A stretch of DNA of 64,000 nt from Agrobacterium sp. AGB01 (lineage in GTDB: Bacteria > Pseudomonadota > Alphaproteobacteria > Rhizobiales > Rhizobiaceae). Below the pieces are notes generated by a model. It worked only from the letters and a program-made list of their open reading frames with translations. It searched no databases and was not told where the DNA came from. The stretch's first letter is position 1, and each line of letters begins with the position of its first letter. The stretch lies in the NCBI RefSeq assembly GCF_014851585.1, contig NZ_JACVAB010000002.1:310001-374000 (forward strand). The letters run 5' to 3'. Positions 23,682 through 33,316 of the stretch are shown here, piece by piece. Position numbers and translations under genes: made by a program.

Positions 23682-24713
23682 ATGAGATTTAAAGGATATC
23701 TCGGCGGCTTTCTCAAGTCGGCGATCGCCGGGACTTTGTTGACCAGTCTGGCTCTTTCAAATGTTGCACAAGCCGGCCCAACGCTGGACAAGATAACGCA
23801 ACGCGGCTCCATCAAGGTTGGTGTTGGCACGACACCAGGTTTCTTTGCGCCTGACAGCAGCGGCAAATGGCAGGGGCTGTTTGCAGATTACGGCCGTGCT
23901 CTTTCCATCGCTGTTTTCGGCACACCTGATAAGGCAGAGTTCACCAACTCTTCTCCGCAGCAGCGTCTGCCAGCTCTCCAGAGCGGCGAATTCGACATTC
24001 TTTTGTCGGGTGTGACGGTTACTATCACCCGTGCGCTGAAGCTTGGTTTCCACTTTGGCCCGACGGTGTTTTATGACGGTCAGGGCATTCTGGTCCGCAA
24101 GGACCTCGGTGTGACCACAGCTGCCGAACTCGACGGCGCAACGATTGGCGCTCAGAGCGGCACGACAGGTGAGTTGAACGTTGCTGACTTCTTCCGCAAG
24201 ACAGGCAAGAAGTTCACGCCAGTAACGATTGAAGATACCGGACAGTTCATCGCGGCGCTTGAATCCGGCCGCGTGGATGCGATCACGCAAGATTCGTCCG
24301 ACTTGGTCGGCAAGCGTACACAGCTGAAAAAGCCGGATGAATACATCATCCTGCCAGAGCGCCTGTCCAAGGAGCCGCTAGCACCTGCGGTTGCCGGTGG
24401 TGACGACCGTTGGCTGGAAATCGTCAACTGGACCGTTAACGCAACCATTCAGGCGGAAGAGTGGGGCATTACTTCGCAAAACGTCGATGAGTTCCTGAAG
24501 TCGGAAGACCCTGCCATCCAGCGTTTCCTAGGTGTTGATCCAGCCCTTGGCGAAGCGATCGGTCTTGATCCGAAGTGGGCCTACAACATCATCAAGACTG
24601 TGGGCAATTACGGTGAAATCTTCGACCGTAACCTGAAGCCGCTCGGTTGGGATCGTGGTTACAACCGTCTGTGGACGGATGGTGGTCTTCTCTATTCTCC
24701 GCCATTCCGCTAA
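23682..24713 (+). CDS. Amino-acid ABC transporter substrate-binding protein (AapJ/BztA-like)
   Basis: A 343-residue exported protein. The signal peptide ends after SNVAQA; the mature part begins GPTLDKITQRGSIKVGVGTTPGFFAPDSSGKWQG, the AapJ-like opening. Later come GFDILLSGVTVT-like sequence (EFDILLSGVTVTITRALKLGFHFGPTVFYDGQGILV) and the C-terminal YGEIFDRNLKPLGWDRGYNRLWTDGGLLY, which is diagnostic for the general L-amino-acid (Aap/Bzt) family. Such proteins bind polar amino acids broadly. Because the sulfur motif lies upstream, a sulfur-containing amino acid is a fair guess. Two permease genes follow. Confidence 0.87.
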   Translation: MRFKGYLGGFLKSAIAGTLLTSLALSNVAQAGPTLDKITQRGSIKVGVGTTPGFFAPDSSGKWQGLFADYGRALSIAVFGTPDKAEFTNSSPQQRLPALQSGEFDILLSGVTVTITRALKLGFHFGPTVFYDGQGILVRKDLGVTTAAELDGATIGAQSGTTGELNVADFFRKTGKKFTPVTIEDTGQFIAALESGRVDAITQDSSDLVGKRTQLKKPDEYIILPERLSKEPLAPAVAGGDDRWLEIVNWTVNATIQAEEWGITSQNVDEFLKSEDPAIQRFLGVDPALGEAIGLDPKWAYNIIKTVGNYGEIFDRNLKPLGWDRGYNRLWTDGGLLYSPPFR

Positions 24714-24733
24714 GCAGTCGGGGCATATCAATA

Positions 24734-25918
24734 ATGCCGGTAAATCCAGCGCCGGGCCCTCAAAGGCCCGGCATCTTTCGCAAGGCCTTGATGTGGTGGG
24801 GCACTCGTCCGCTGCTTCAGGTTTTCATCATCGGTTTTCTTGTCGTTTCGCTGTATTTTCTCGCGGTCAACGTGATCGAGAGCATGCGCCGTATTGGCGT
24901 GACGCCAGGCTTTGACTTCTTGAACCGGGCAGCCAATTTCGAGATTGGCGAAAGCTCAATTCCGTTTCAGGCGGGTGATACCTACATCCGCGCGATTATC
25001 GTCGGTCTGCTGAACACGCTGAAAGTCTCAGTGCTGGGCTGCGTTCTTGCGACTGTACTTGGGGTCGCGGTCGGCGTGGCCGGGCTTTCGCGCAATCTGC
25101 TGCTGGCGACTGCAGTGCGCTGGTATGTTGAGATTATTCGCAACACGCCGCTGCTTCTGCAACTGTTCTTCTGGATCTCGCTGACAAGCGCCTTTGCGGC
25201 GCCGCGACAGGCCAGCGCGTTTCTGGGGGCGATCTATTTCACCAATCGCGGTGTGTTTATCCCCGGTGTTTCGATTGAGGGTTTGAGTATCAGCGGCAGC
25301 ACGGTGTTTGCCGGTGCAATCGCGACCTTCGCCGCCATCCTGTTTATCCTCAAACATAGCAGGGCTTTAAACATTACCAGCACGGCCTTGAGCTTCGCCG
25401 CCGTGGTCGTCGTTGTCGCCGCGGGACTGTCGTTCAGCGGGGCACAGCTCAATTTTGATATTCCAGAATTGACGGGGTTCAACATTCGTGGCGGTTCCAG
25501 CCTGTCTCCGGAGTTTGCGGCGCTGTTGACGGGGCTCGTCGTGAAATTTTCCGCTGCCATTGCCGAGATTGTTCGGGCGGGCATTCAGTCCGTCAACAAT
25601 GGTCAGTGGGAGGCTGCACGGTCGCTCGGTTTGCATCCGGGACAGATCATGCGGCTTGTCGTGTTGCCACAGGCCTTGCGGGTGATCACGCCGCTAACCA
25701 CGTCAAGTTATCTCGACCTGACCAAGGATTCGAGCCTTGCCGTTGCCATTGGTTATCCGGAGCTGGTCAGCGTCATCAACACCACGGCCAATACAACAGG
25801 CCAGTCGCTTGAAGCGCTGATGATCCTGATTGGCACCTATCTGGTCATCAACCTCTCGGTTTCGGTGTTGATGAACGAGTATAACAGGCGTGTTGCCTTG
25901 CGGGGGAATGGCCGATGA
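24734..25918 (+). CDS. Amino-acid ABC transporter permease (AapQ/BztB-like)
   Basis: A 394-residue permease. Hydrophobic segments start near residue 30; the ABC-contact loop is EAARSLGLHPGQIMRLVVLPQALR, followed by TSSYLDLTKDSSLAVAIGYPELV. The long insert between the first segments and the core is typical of AapQ/BztB. I chose the ATG at 24734; the longer frame starts inside the binding-protein gene. It ends in an ATGA overlap with the second permease. Confidence 0.86.
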   Translation: MPVNPAPGPQRPGIFRKALMWWGTRPLLQVFIIGFLVVSLYFLAVNVIESMRRIGVTPGFDFLNRAANFEIGESSIPFQAGDTYIRAIIVGLLNTLKVSVLGCVLATVLGVAVGVAGLSRNLLLATAVRWYVEIIRNTPLLLQLFFWISLTSAFAAPRQASAFLGAIYFTNRGVFIPGVSIEGLSISGSTVFAGAIATFAAILFILKHSRALNITSTALSFAAVVVVVAAGLSFSGAQLNFDIPELTGFNIRGGSSLSPEFAALLTGLVVKFSAAIAEIVRAGIQSVNNGQWEAARSLGLHPGQIMRLVVLPQALRVITPLTTSSYLDLTKDSSLAVAIGYPELVSVINTTANTTGQSLEALMILIGTYLVINLSVSVLMNEYNRRVALRGNGR

Positions 25919-26994
25919 CGGTGAATGTTGTGCCCAGCCATCGCGGCAAATTGCGCATCCTGTTGTTAGGGCTGAGAGCAGGGCTGTTCGGCACGGTGAC
26001 CAATAGTTTGATCACCCTGTTGACCTCAGCTGCACTCGTCTGGACCCTGCCGCCGCTTATTCGCTGGGGCATTCTCGACGCCACGTGGAGTGGCGTGTCG
26101 GCCGATTGCGCGGCGCGTGGTGGTGCCTGCTGGGCTTTTATCGGCGCCAAACTGCAATTCATTATGTTTGCCTTTTACCCAGCTGAGTTTTTGTGGCGGC
26201 CGGCTCTGGTTGTGCTGTTATTGGTGTTGTTGCTGTTTGCAACGGCAATGCCGCGCTTCTGGAGAAAGGAAACCCTGCTCGCCTGGCCGCTGATTATTCT
26301 GGCCAGCTGGTTTCTGATGGCGGGCGGTTTTTCGGGTGGGCCTGTACCTTCCAACCAATGGGGCGGACTGCCCGTTACGCTGTTTGTCTGGGCTGGCTGT
26401 TTTGCTGCTGCGACACCGCTTGCCATTCTGCTGGCGCTGGCGCGTCGCTCCAAGCTGGGTGGCCTGCGCACATTTTCGATCCTCTATATCGAGGTGATGC
26501 GTGGCACACCGATGGTCGCCATTCTCTACGTGGCGATGCTGATCCTGCCGATGGCGTTACCCGACGGCCAGTTTTTCGACAAGATGATCAGAGCGATGAT
26601 CATGGTCACTTTGTTTTGGGCTGCCTATATCGCCGAGGTCGTGCGTGCCGGACTACAGACCATTCCCAAGGGGCAGGAGGAAGCCGCCACTGCACTGGGT
26701 ATCGGTTATTGGGGTACCATGCAGCTGATCGTTCTGCCGCAAGCATTGCGGATCGTTATTCCCGGCATGGTCAATCTGGCAATCGGTTTCCTGCTTGCTA
26801 CGTCCTTGCTGGCAGTGATCGGTATCTTCGATATTCTCAACGCTGCTCGGGCATCTGCAACGGACCCCAGCTGGCTTGGGTTTTATAACGAAGCCTATAT
26901 TGCCGTTGCCTTCATCTATTTCGTGATCTGCTTTGGTGCCTCACGTTACAGCCTGTGGCTGGAAGGCAGGTTGCGCGGTCATCACAATAAATAA
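25915..26994 (+). CDS. Amino-acid ABC transporter permease (AapM/BztC-like)
   Basis: A 359-residue permease with several N-terminal hydrophobic segments, the GGLPVTL-type insertion common in AapM, and the contact loop EAATALGIGYWGTMQLIVLPQALR. It overlaps the preceding stop codon. The usual next gene, the AapP/BztD ATPase, is absent: a terminator and then a convergent SDR gene follow. Confidence 0.86.
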   Translation: MTVNVVPSHRGKLRILLLGLRAGLFGTVTNSLITLLTSAALVWTLPPLIRWGILDATWSGVSADCAARGGACWAFIGAKLQFIMFAFYPAEFLWRPALVVLLLVLLLFATAMPRFWRKETLLAWPLIILASWFLMAGGFSGGPVPSNQWGGLPVTLFVWAGCFAAATPLAILLALARRSKLGGLRTFSILYIEVMRGTPMVAILYVAMLILPMALPDGQFFDKMIRAMIMVTLFWAAYIAEVVRAGLQTIPKGQEEAATALGIGYWGTMQLIVLPQALRIVIPGMVNLAIGFLLATSLLAVIGIFDILNAARASATDPSWLGFYNEAYIAVAFIYFVICFGASRYSLWLEGRLRGHHNK

Positions 26995-27004
26995 GGTCGC
27001 ATAA

Positions 27005-27038
27005 AAAGGTCCGCGCGCTGGTACTCGCGGACCTTTCG
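27005..27038 (+). terminator. Terminator of the amino-acid ABC operon
   Basis: AAAGGTCCGCG (27005-27015) pairs perfectly with CGCGGACCTTT (27026-27036) and is followed by CGTT. It lies 10 bases after the AapM-like stop, confirming that the operon ends without an ATPase gene. Confidence 0.75.
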
Positions 27039-27059
27039 TTAAAGCGCTATGCTCTGTGC

Positions 27060-27815
27060 TTACAGGCTTACGGTGATGCCGCCATCAACGTAGAGAATGT
27101 GGCCGTTGACGAAAGACGATGCGCCTGACGCGAGGAAGATGCAGGCGCCAACCAGTTCTTCGACCTTGCCCCAGCGACCAGCTGGCGTGCGCTTCTGCAA
27201 CCATTCGGTAAAGGCCGGATCCTTGACCAATGCGTCATTGAGCGGGGTTTCGAAATAACCGGGCGCGATGGCGTTGCATTGCAGGCCATGTTTTGCCCAG
27301 TCGGTTGCCATGCCCTTGGTCAGATTGCCGACCGCACCCTTGGTCGCTGTGTAAGGTGCAATGCCCGGACGCGCCAATGCTGTCTGTACACTGGCGATAT
27401 TGATGATCTTGCCAGCGCCACGACCAATCATGTGGCGGGCAACGGCCTGGCCAACATTAAACACCGACGAGATATTGGTGCGCAGCAGACGCTCAAAGGC
27501 GTCGGCAGGGAAATCTTCCAGCGGTGTGCGGTGCTGCATGCCAGCATTGTTGACGAGGATGTCGATGGCACCTTTGTCTTTTTCATAGGCGTCGATGGCT
27601 TCACGGGCAGCGGCATGGTCGGTCACGTCGAAGGCGAGGTAGTCGACATTACCGAGCTCTTGTGCCGCAGCTTTCAGCTTCTCGGGGTCACGGCCATTGA
27701 TGACGACGTCAGCACCGGCATCCTTCAGACCCTTTGCCAGTGCATAGCCAATGCCCTGCGAGGAGCCGGTAACAAGGGCGCGACGGCCGGTCAGGTCAAA
27801 TATCTGGATGCTCAT
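27060..27815 (-). CDS. SDR oxidoreductase, gluconate 5-dehydrogenase-like
   Basis: A 251-residue classical short-chain dehydrogenase. The cofactor motif is TGSSQGIGYALAKGLKDAG, then NNAGMQHRTPLEDFP, the catalytic serine in IINIASVQT and YTATKGAVGNLTKG with YxxxK. The motifs NNAGMQHR and CNAIAPGYFETPLN resemble gluconate 5-dehydrogenase (Ga5DH/IdnO). It interconverts 5-ketogluconate and gluconate in related proteins. It stands alone and converges with the ABC operon. Confidence 0.8.
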   Translation of the reverse strand: MSIQIFDLTGRRALVTGSSQGIGYALAKGLKDAGADVVINGRDPEKLKAAAQELGNVDYLAFDVTDHAAAREAIDAYEKDKGAIDILVNNAGMQHRTPLEDFPADAFERLLRTNISSVFNVGQAVARHMIGRGAGKIINIASVQTALARPGIAPYTATKGAVGNLTKGMATDWAKHGLQCNAIAPGYFETPLNDALVKDPAFTEWLQKRTPAGRWGKVEELVGACIFLASGASSFVNGHILYVDGGITVSL

Positions 27816-27983
27816 GGTTTTCTCCCGGTCTTGAAATAAGTCGTACTTTTCGACTGTCTGTTTTCAACCACAGGGCATGGGCAGGGACAAGCCTTGCCGC
27901 TGTCAAAAAACAGCGTGGAAGGCGATTTCTTGTCCCGTAGTCCAGAGGCCAATGCGTGGCGGGGCTGGACCCCGGTTTTCAGG

Positions 27984-28496
27984 TTAAGGGGTTTCCGGTG
28001 CACGCAGTGGATATTGATGGCGTGGTGGTATCAGGTGGTGAACCACGGCGATGACCACAAGCAGCGCGCTGCCAGCCAGAACGACCAGAAACAGATCCTG
28101 TCCTTCAAGATGCGAGCCGTAAGCGACAAGTGGTACGGCGCCGGCCGGTGGATGGGTAACGCGTAGCAGCAGCATTCCGGCGATAGAAAGTCCAACCGCA
28201 ATTGCCGAAGCCCACCAGATGCCGGGCAGGAACTGCAAGGCAAGGCTGCCGACCAGGGCTGCCAGCAAATAACCACCGATGACATTTGCCGGTTGCGCAA
28301 GCGGGCTTTTGGGCTGGCCGAACAGCAAAACGGCTGTCGCTCCAAAAGGTGCTATCAGTAACGGAATGCCTGTCTCCACCGTCAGACCACCCACGGCCAG
28401 CATGGCGGCAATGGCACCAATCCCCGATTTAAGGTGATGATGTGCCTGTCCTTTAGGCTCATGGCGGTGGATGTAATGCCGCAAGTGGCGTCGCAT
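27984..28496 (-). CDS. HPP-family integral membrane protein
   Basis: A 170-residue membrane protein with four or five hydrophobic segments. The family signature is seen as LRVTHPPAGAVPLVAYG, and the N-terminus has the histidine-rich HRHEPKGQAHHHLKSG. Another signature, LIAPFGATAVLLFGQPKSPLAQPANVIGG, is typical. Plant and cyanobacterial relatives are linked to nitrite transport in chloroplasts; the bacterial role is unclear. Confidence 0.83.
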   Translation of the reverse strand: MRRHLRHYIHRHEPKGQAHHHLKSGIGAIAAMLAVGGLTVETGIPLLIAPFGATAVLLFGQPKSPLAQPANVIGGYLLAALVGSLALQFLPGIWWASAIAVGLSIAGMLLLRVTHPPAGAVPLVAYGSHLEGQDLFLVVLAGSALLVVIAVVHHLIPPRHQYPLRAPETP

Positions 28497-28675
28497 GGAA
28501 ATTTTTCCGGCTTAAAATTATGCAATTGCCGTTTAATAAACCGAAGGCTGCATGTTTTCCAAGCAAAGTCTTTATGAAACTCGTCCGTTTCTGCGAATAT
28601 ATTTGCGCCTGTGGCGATCGCTTTTACCCACGGTAGAGGCTTGAGACAGATGCGGTCCGTAGCTGTGGCTGAAAT

Positions 28676-28711
28676 AAAAAAGACGCGGGAAGACTATGTT
28701 CTCCCCGCGTC
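28676..28711 (-). terminator. Terminator of the tctCBA operon
   Basis: GACGCGGG (28682-28689) pairs with CCCGCGTC (28704-28711). On the minus strand the stem is followed by TTTTTT, a good intrinsic terminator 20 bases after the tctA stop. Confidence 0.75.
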
Positions 28712-28732
28712 CTGTTTTGACGTTTGATATTT

Positions 28733-30250
28733 TTAGTCTTCGTTGGCAGCAAGCTGCGACAGGACCTGTCCACGGCCGCGGATACGCATGATCAGCGGGA
28801 TGATGAAGGCGGCTGCGGCAACAATGAACAGACCAACGGCAATCGGCGACGTGAACAGCACGACAGGATCACCCTGGCCGATTGCCAGTGCGCGACGCAA
28901 TTGCTGCTCGGCCAATGGCCCAAGGATCAGGCCAACGACAGCAGGTGCTATCGGGTAACCGAAGATGCGCATGATGTAGCCAAGAATACCGAAGCCGAGA
29001 AGCATGCCCAGTTCGAACACCGAAGGGTTCGCACCGATTGTGCCAAGCGTCGCAAACAGCAGGATGCCCGCATAGAGCCATGGCTTTGGAATGGTCAGCA
29101 GCTTAACCCAAAGGCCAATCAGCGGCAGGTTGAGAACCAGCAACATAAAGTTGGCAATGAACAAGCTGGCAATCAGACCCCAGACGAGCTGCGGGTTGGT
29201 GGCAAACAGCAGCGGGCCGGGTTGTAGGCCGTATTGCTGGAAGCCGGCCAGCATGATGGCGGCGGTCGCTGTGGTCGGCAGGCCAAGCGTCAGCAGTGGT
29301 ACCAGTGTACCGGCGGCAGATGCGTTGTTGGCAGCTTCCGGCCCGGCCACGCCTTCAATCGCGCCATGGCCAAATTCTTCCGGATGTTTTGAAAGCTTCT
29401 TTTCCGTGGCGTAGGACAGGAACGTGCCGATTTCTGCACCACCGGCAGGCATGGCACCAATCGGAAAGCCAATCAACGTGCCGCGCAGCCATGCTTTCCA
29501 CGAGCGAGCCCAATCCTGCGCACTCATCCAGACAGAGCCTTTCACAGCTTCGATCTTGTCGGGACCGCTTTGCCCCTGTGCGACGATGAACAGTGTCTCG
29601 CCAATTGCGAACATGGCAACGGCGAGCGTGGTGACTTCGACACCATCGAGCAGATCTGGCACGCCGAAGCTCATACGGGCCTGGCCGGTCAACTGGTCGA
29701 TACCGACAATGGCAAGGGCAAAGCCGATGAACAGTGAGGTAAGGCCGCGCAGTGCAGAATCACCAAAGGCTGAAGACACGGTGACAAATGCCAAGACCAT
29801 GAGCGCGAAATATTCGCGTGGTCCGAACACCAGTGCCAGCTTGACGATATAGGGTGCAATGAAGGCAAGGGCGATGGTGGCAATGAGGCCAGCCACGAAG
29901 GAACCGATGGCAGCGGTGGCAAGAGCCGGTCCGCCACGCCCCGCTCGGGCCATCTTGTTGCCTTCCAGCGCCGTCACAATGGACGCACTTTCACCCGGCG
30001 TATTGAGAAGGATCGAGGTGGTCGAACCACCATACATCCCGCCGTAGTAAATACCGGCAAACATGATAAGCGATCCCGCAGGATCGAGCTTGTAGGTGAC
30101 CGGCAGCAGCAATGCGACAGTCAGCGCCGGGCCAATGCCGGGAAGAACGCCGACAGCCGTGCCAAGCGTTACGCCTATCAATGCATAAAGCAGGTTCATC
30201 GGCTGCATTGCGACCTCTAGGCCGTGAAGCAGAAATTCAAATGTATTCAT
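28733..30250 (-). CDS. tctA: Tripartite tricarboxylate transporter large membrane subunit TctA
   Basis: A 505-residue membrane protein with about twelve hydrophobic segments. Family signatures include [62 protein letters not shown] and [21 protein letters not shown]. It couples sodium or proton flow to uptake of tricarboxylates or related acids. The ATG at 30250 is preferred, with GGGGGA upstream. It is the last gene of tctC-tctB-tctA, 99 bases after tctB. Confidence 0.9.
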   Translation of the reverse strand: MNTFEFLLHGLEVAMQPMNLLYALIGVTLGTAVGVLPGIGPALTVALLLPVTYKLDPAGSLIMFAGIYYGGMYGGSTTSILLNTPGESASIVTALEGNKMARAGRGGPALATAAIGSFVAGLIATIALAFIAPYIVKLALVFGPREYFALMVLAFVTVSSAFGDSALRGLTSLFIGFALAIVGIDQLTGQARMSFGVPDLLDGVEVTTLAVAMFAIGETLFIVAQGQSGPDKIEAVKGSVWMSAQDWARSWKAWLRGTLIGFPIGAMPAGGAEIGTFLSYATEKKLSKHPEEFGHGAIEGVAGPEAANNASAAGTLVPLLTLGLPTTATAAIMLAGFQQYGLQPGPLLFATNPQLVWGLIASLFIANFMLLVLNLPLIGLWVKLLTIPKPWLYAGILLFATLGTIGANPSVFELGMLLGFGILGYIMRIFGYPIAPAVVGLILGPLAEQQLRRALAIGQGDPVVLFTSPIAVGLFIVAAAAFIIPLIMRIRGRGQVLSQLAANED

Positions 30251-30349
30251 GGACGAATGTCCCCCTGTCGGGTGGAGTGTTACCAACCGCTTGCACAAAA
30301 GCGATTGTCACTCCCTGTTTTTCAATCAAGAAAAGAAGGCCGGTTCCGT

Positions 30350-30844
30350 TTAGAAGAACAGGCGTTCCAAAGGCCCAGCTGGCAACGAAAGCTGCAGGAA
30401 CTGCGCAAAAATCACCCAGACTACGAAGCTGATGGCGATACCGACGGGAATGGAATACCAGAGCTCCCGTTTGCCGAAGGCACGGGCGGTGAAGGCAAAC
30501 AGAATGCCTGTTGCGATGGAAAAACCGGCGGTTTTCAGCAGCAGCATCTGCCCGGCCAAACCAGCGATAACCCAGATGACGGCGCTTGTTTCCTGCTTGT
30601 CCCGCTTGGGGAACTCACCACGCAGAGCTTCCACGACTGTCCAGATGGCAAGCCCGACAAGACAGAATGCGATGGCGTAAGGTACGGTCGCTGGACCAAC
30701 AGGCGAATAACCGGACACGCCTGCAAGGCGTGTGGAGTCCATGAAGATTACAGCAGCGATGGCAATGAGTGCAGCGGCTATAACCAGCGCCGCCCGGTCA
30801 GGGCGGCGCTTTTGAGAGTTGGATGAGTCAGAACCCATGCTCAT
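30350..30844 (-). CDS. tctB: Tripartite tricarboxylate transporter small membrane subunit TctB
   Basis: A 164-residue protein with four hydrophobic segments, TctB-like in length and order: DRAALVIAAALIAIAAVIFMD and the GPATVPYAIAFCLVGLAIWTVV stretch. It starts in an ATGA overlap with tctC, so translation is coupled. It is the small membrane subunit that completes the TctA channel. Confidence 0.85.
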   Translation of the reverse strand: MSMGSDSSNSQKRRPDRAALVIAAALIAIAAVIFMDSTRLAGVSGYSPVGPATVPYAIAFCLVGLAIWTVVEALRGEFPKRDKQETSAVIWVIAGLAGQMLLLKTAGFSIATGILFAFTARAFGKRELWYSIPVGIAISFVVWVIFAQFLQLSLPAGPLERLFF

Positions 30845-31785
30845 TTTACAAGTCCGATGTCTTTGAGAATAGCCTGAGTGGATTCAACATCCTTGTCGAG
30901 CTGCGCCTTGAAAGCATCGCCAGCGAGGTATGTGTCCTGCCAGCCCTTGGCCTTCAGGGTGTCCTGCCAGCTCTTGGACTTCACCAGCTTTTCAACGTCG
31001 GCATTGATTGCTGCTTCCTGATCTGCAGACAGGCCAGGAGCCGCTGCGACCATGCGCCAATTTTCAACCACGACATCAAGGCCGCTTTCTTTCAGGGTTG
31101 GTCCGTCAACGCCTTCGATGCGCTCTGCGCTCGACACGGCCAGAAGGCGAAGTGTGCCAGCCTTGACCTGGCTTTCAAATTCACCATAGCCGGAAATGCC
31201 GGCGGTTACCTGCGAACCGAGGATGGAAGCGAGTGCTTCACCGCCGCCAGAGTAGGCGATGTAGTTGATCTTGGTTGGATCAACGCCAGCAGCCTTGGCA
31301 ATCAGGCCAACTGCGATGTGGTCGGTACCACCAGCCGAACCGCCACCCCAAGAAACGCTGCCCGGGTCTTTCTTTAGCTGCTCGATGAGGTCACCCATGG
31401 TCTGCAGCGGAGAAGAGGCTGGAACGACAACGGCTTCATATTCGCCGGTCAGACGGGCAATCGGTGTCACGTCCTTCAATGTCACTGGCGAATTGTTGGT
31501 CAGGATAGCACCAACCATCACGTAACCGCCAACGATCAGAGCGTTCGGGTTACCCTTCTGCTGGCTTGCAAACTGGGCAAGACCGATTGTGCCACCGGCA
31601 CCTGGTACGTTCTGTACCTGCACGCTCTTGGAGATGCCTTCATCCTGCAGCGAGGTCTGCAACGAACGCGCGGTCTGGTCCCAACCGCCGCCTGGGTTTG
31701 CTGGTGCAATGATCGTGTAATCGGCTGCTGCGGCTGGAAGAGCCAAAGCACCGGCGATGATGGAAGCAAGTACGAAATGTTTCAA
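30841..31785 (-). CDS. tctC: Tripartite tricarboxylate transporter binding protein TctC
   Basis: A 314-residue periplasmic protein. I place the start at a TTG at 31785, because AAGGAGGG sits 7 bases upstream and translation from there gives a clean signal peptide ([21 protein letters not shown]); the ATG further upstream has no site and adds a non-signal leader. The mature part [21 protein letters not shown] and [21 protein letters not shown] is typical of TctC/Bug proteins. Some substrate specificity is carried by this protein; citrate-type acids are likely. Confidence 0.87.
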   Translation of the reverse strand: MKHFVLASIIAGALALPAAAADYTIIAPANPGGGWDQTARSLQTSLQDEGISKSVQVQNVPGAGGTIGLAQFASQQKGNPNALIVGGYVMVGAILTNNSPVTLKDVTPIARLTGEYEAVVVPASSPLQTMGDLIEQLKKDPGSVSWGGGSAGGTDHIAVGLIAKAAGVDPTKINYIAYSGGGEALASILGSQVTAGISGYGEFESQVKAGTLRLLAVSSAERIEGVDGPTLKESGLDVVVENWRMVAAAPGLSADQEAAINADVEKLVKSKSWQDTLKAKGWQDTYLAGDAFKAQLDKDVESTQAILKDIGLVK

Positions 31786-32062
31786 AAGCGAACCCTCCTT
31801 GATAGCCCATCGGGCTTCGTTGTTTTGGCGGAAGGAGAACGCGGGCAAATGTAGACTCGCTGCCACACAGGGCAGTTTGTTCATTCGCGATAGATATTTC
31901 CTCCCGCATCTTCGTTAAGCCGCCTCCACGGCCGAAGAGTAGAAGCAGAGCACCATAGAAAGCTGACATTTAACTGACGCAATCCCCGGCTTTGCCAATT
32001 TAACATTCATTAATTTTTGGATGACGTCCAGTTTTTAGCTGGTAACCGGCTTTGGCGGGTGT

Positions 32063-33130
32063 TTATTGCAGGCGCAAGGCCTCGTTCCAGCGGGCAATCA
32101 GCCGATTGCGCTTTACCTGATCGAGATAAACCATCAGTCCAAGGCTGACAGGAACGGGCAAAAGCTGGGCGCCGTGAATGGCCTGCATGGTGTTGGCCGT
32201 GTTGTCTCCGGCGACATCAGGATTGACGGCCGGAATTTGCAATCGCGTTGACAGGATTGTCTGGCCTTCCCGTGACATGAAATATTCCAGATATTTACGG
32301 CCCAGTTCCGGGGAGTTTGCGGCCTGTGGCACAAGGCCGATCCGTGACATCACCACCGTATAATCCTTGGGCAGGACGATGCCGACATCCGGGTGACGGG
32401 ATGCCCAGTCGGCGGCGTAAGAGCCGAGAATATTGTAACCCAGAACGAATCGTCCGTCGGCAATGCGCTCCAGAATGGCGGAGCTGTTGGAGTAGAGTTT
32501 TACGCCGGCCGCCCCCATGTGTTGGATGACGGACCAGATATCGGCAAATTGTTCCTGGTCCCGCGACATGAACAGAAAACCGACGCCGGAACGTTCAATG
32601 TCATAGGTGGCGATGCGACCATGCACGTCTTTGGCATGGTGCTCAAGGTAATCGACAAATTCGGCGCGGGTGGCCGGCGGTTTTTCGGTGGTGAAACTCG
32701 GCTTGTGATAGACAAAAACTGCCGGTTCGAAGGTCAAGGCGTAGGCGGTATTGCGCCAGTTGGCCCAACTTGGCCATTTTGCGCTGAGCGGCAGGTCGCT
32801 GCGTTGCGCATAACCGTCATTGCTCAGTTTGACCTGCAAATCCATGGCTGAGGAAAAGGCGAAGTCGGCGGTTTTCTGTCCGGCATCGGTTTCCTTAACG
32901 ATGCGGTCATAGATCTCACCGGTCAGCAAATCTTCATAGGACACCGTCACATCCGGGTTTTGTCTTTGGAAACCTTCGATCATCGGTGCAGCCAATGGCT
33001 CATCCAATGAGGAATAAACGATCAATACCGGTGCATCCGGATTGCCGGATGGTGCCGGAAACACGGTCGGTTTGGCCAGTGCAGGTGCCGCGAAAAAGAG
33101 ACCCAGACAGAGACAGAGAAGAATACGCAT
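32063..33130 (-). CDS. Extracellular solute-binding protein (iron/AfuA-type SBP_bac_6), TctDE-associated
   Basis: A 355-residue exported protein. The signal peptide is MRILLCLCLGLFFAAPALA. The mature sequence APVLIVYSSLDEPLAAPMIEGFQRQNPDVTVSYEDLLTGEIYDRIVKETDAGQKTADF is typical of the Fe3+/polyamine/spermidine solute-binding class. It stands without permease genes and diverges from tctD, a layout in which the binding protein may feed a signal to the sensor kinase. The long frame extending past 33130 is antisense to tctD and not accepted. Confidence 0.8.
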   Translation of the reverse strand: MRILLCLCLGLFFAAPALAKPTVFPAPSGNPDAPVLIVYSSLDEPLAAPMIEGFQRQNPDVTVSYEDLLTGEIYDRIVKETDAGQKTADFAFSSAMDLQVKLSNDGYAQRSDLPLSAKWPSWANWRNTAYALTFEPAVFVYHKPSFTTEKPPATRAEFVDYLEHHAKDVHGRIATYDIERSGVGFLFMSRDQEQFADIWSVIQHMGAAGVKLYSNSSAILERIADGRFVLGYNILGSYAADWASRHPDVGIVLPKDYTVVMSRIGLVPQAANSPELGRKYLEYFMSREGQTILSTRLQIPAVNPDVAGDNTANTMQAIHGAQLLPVPVSLGLMVYLDQVKRNRLIARWNEALRLQ

Positions 33131-33316
33131 GAAAATATCATGCCGCACCAGCTTTGCGTGCACAAGCGTCTGCTCCTGTGATTGCCGCACGGCTGATGGA
33201 TCAATGCTACGCTGAGGCGCTCTAACTCCTTGAAACTGCGCAGGATGCCCAAGCGAAATTCGATTCCGATTTTCAAATCGATGCGTTAGGGTGCGCGGTG
33301 AGGGCAGGAGATTGAT

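Noticed and set aside
31885-32062. Possible riboswitch or operator upstream of tctC
   Set aside because: I found no recognisable riboswitch core or strong dyad in this stretch.
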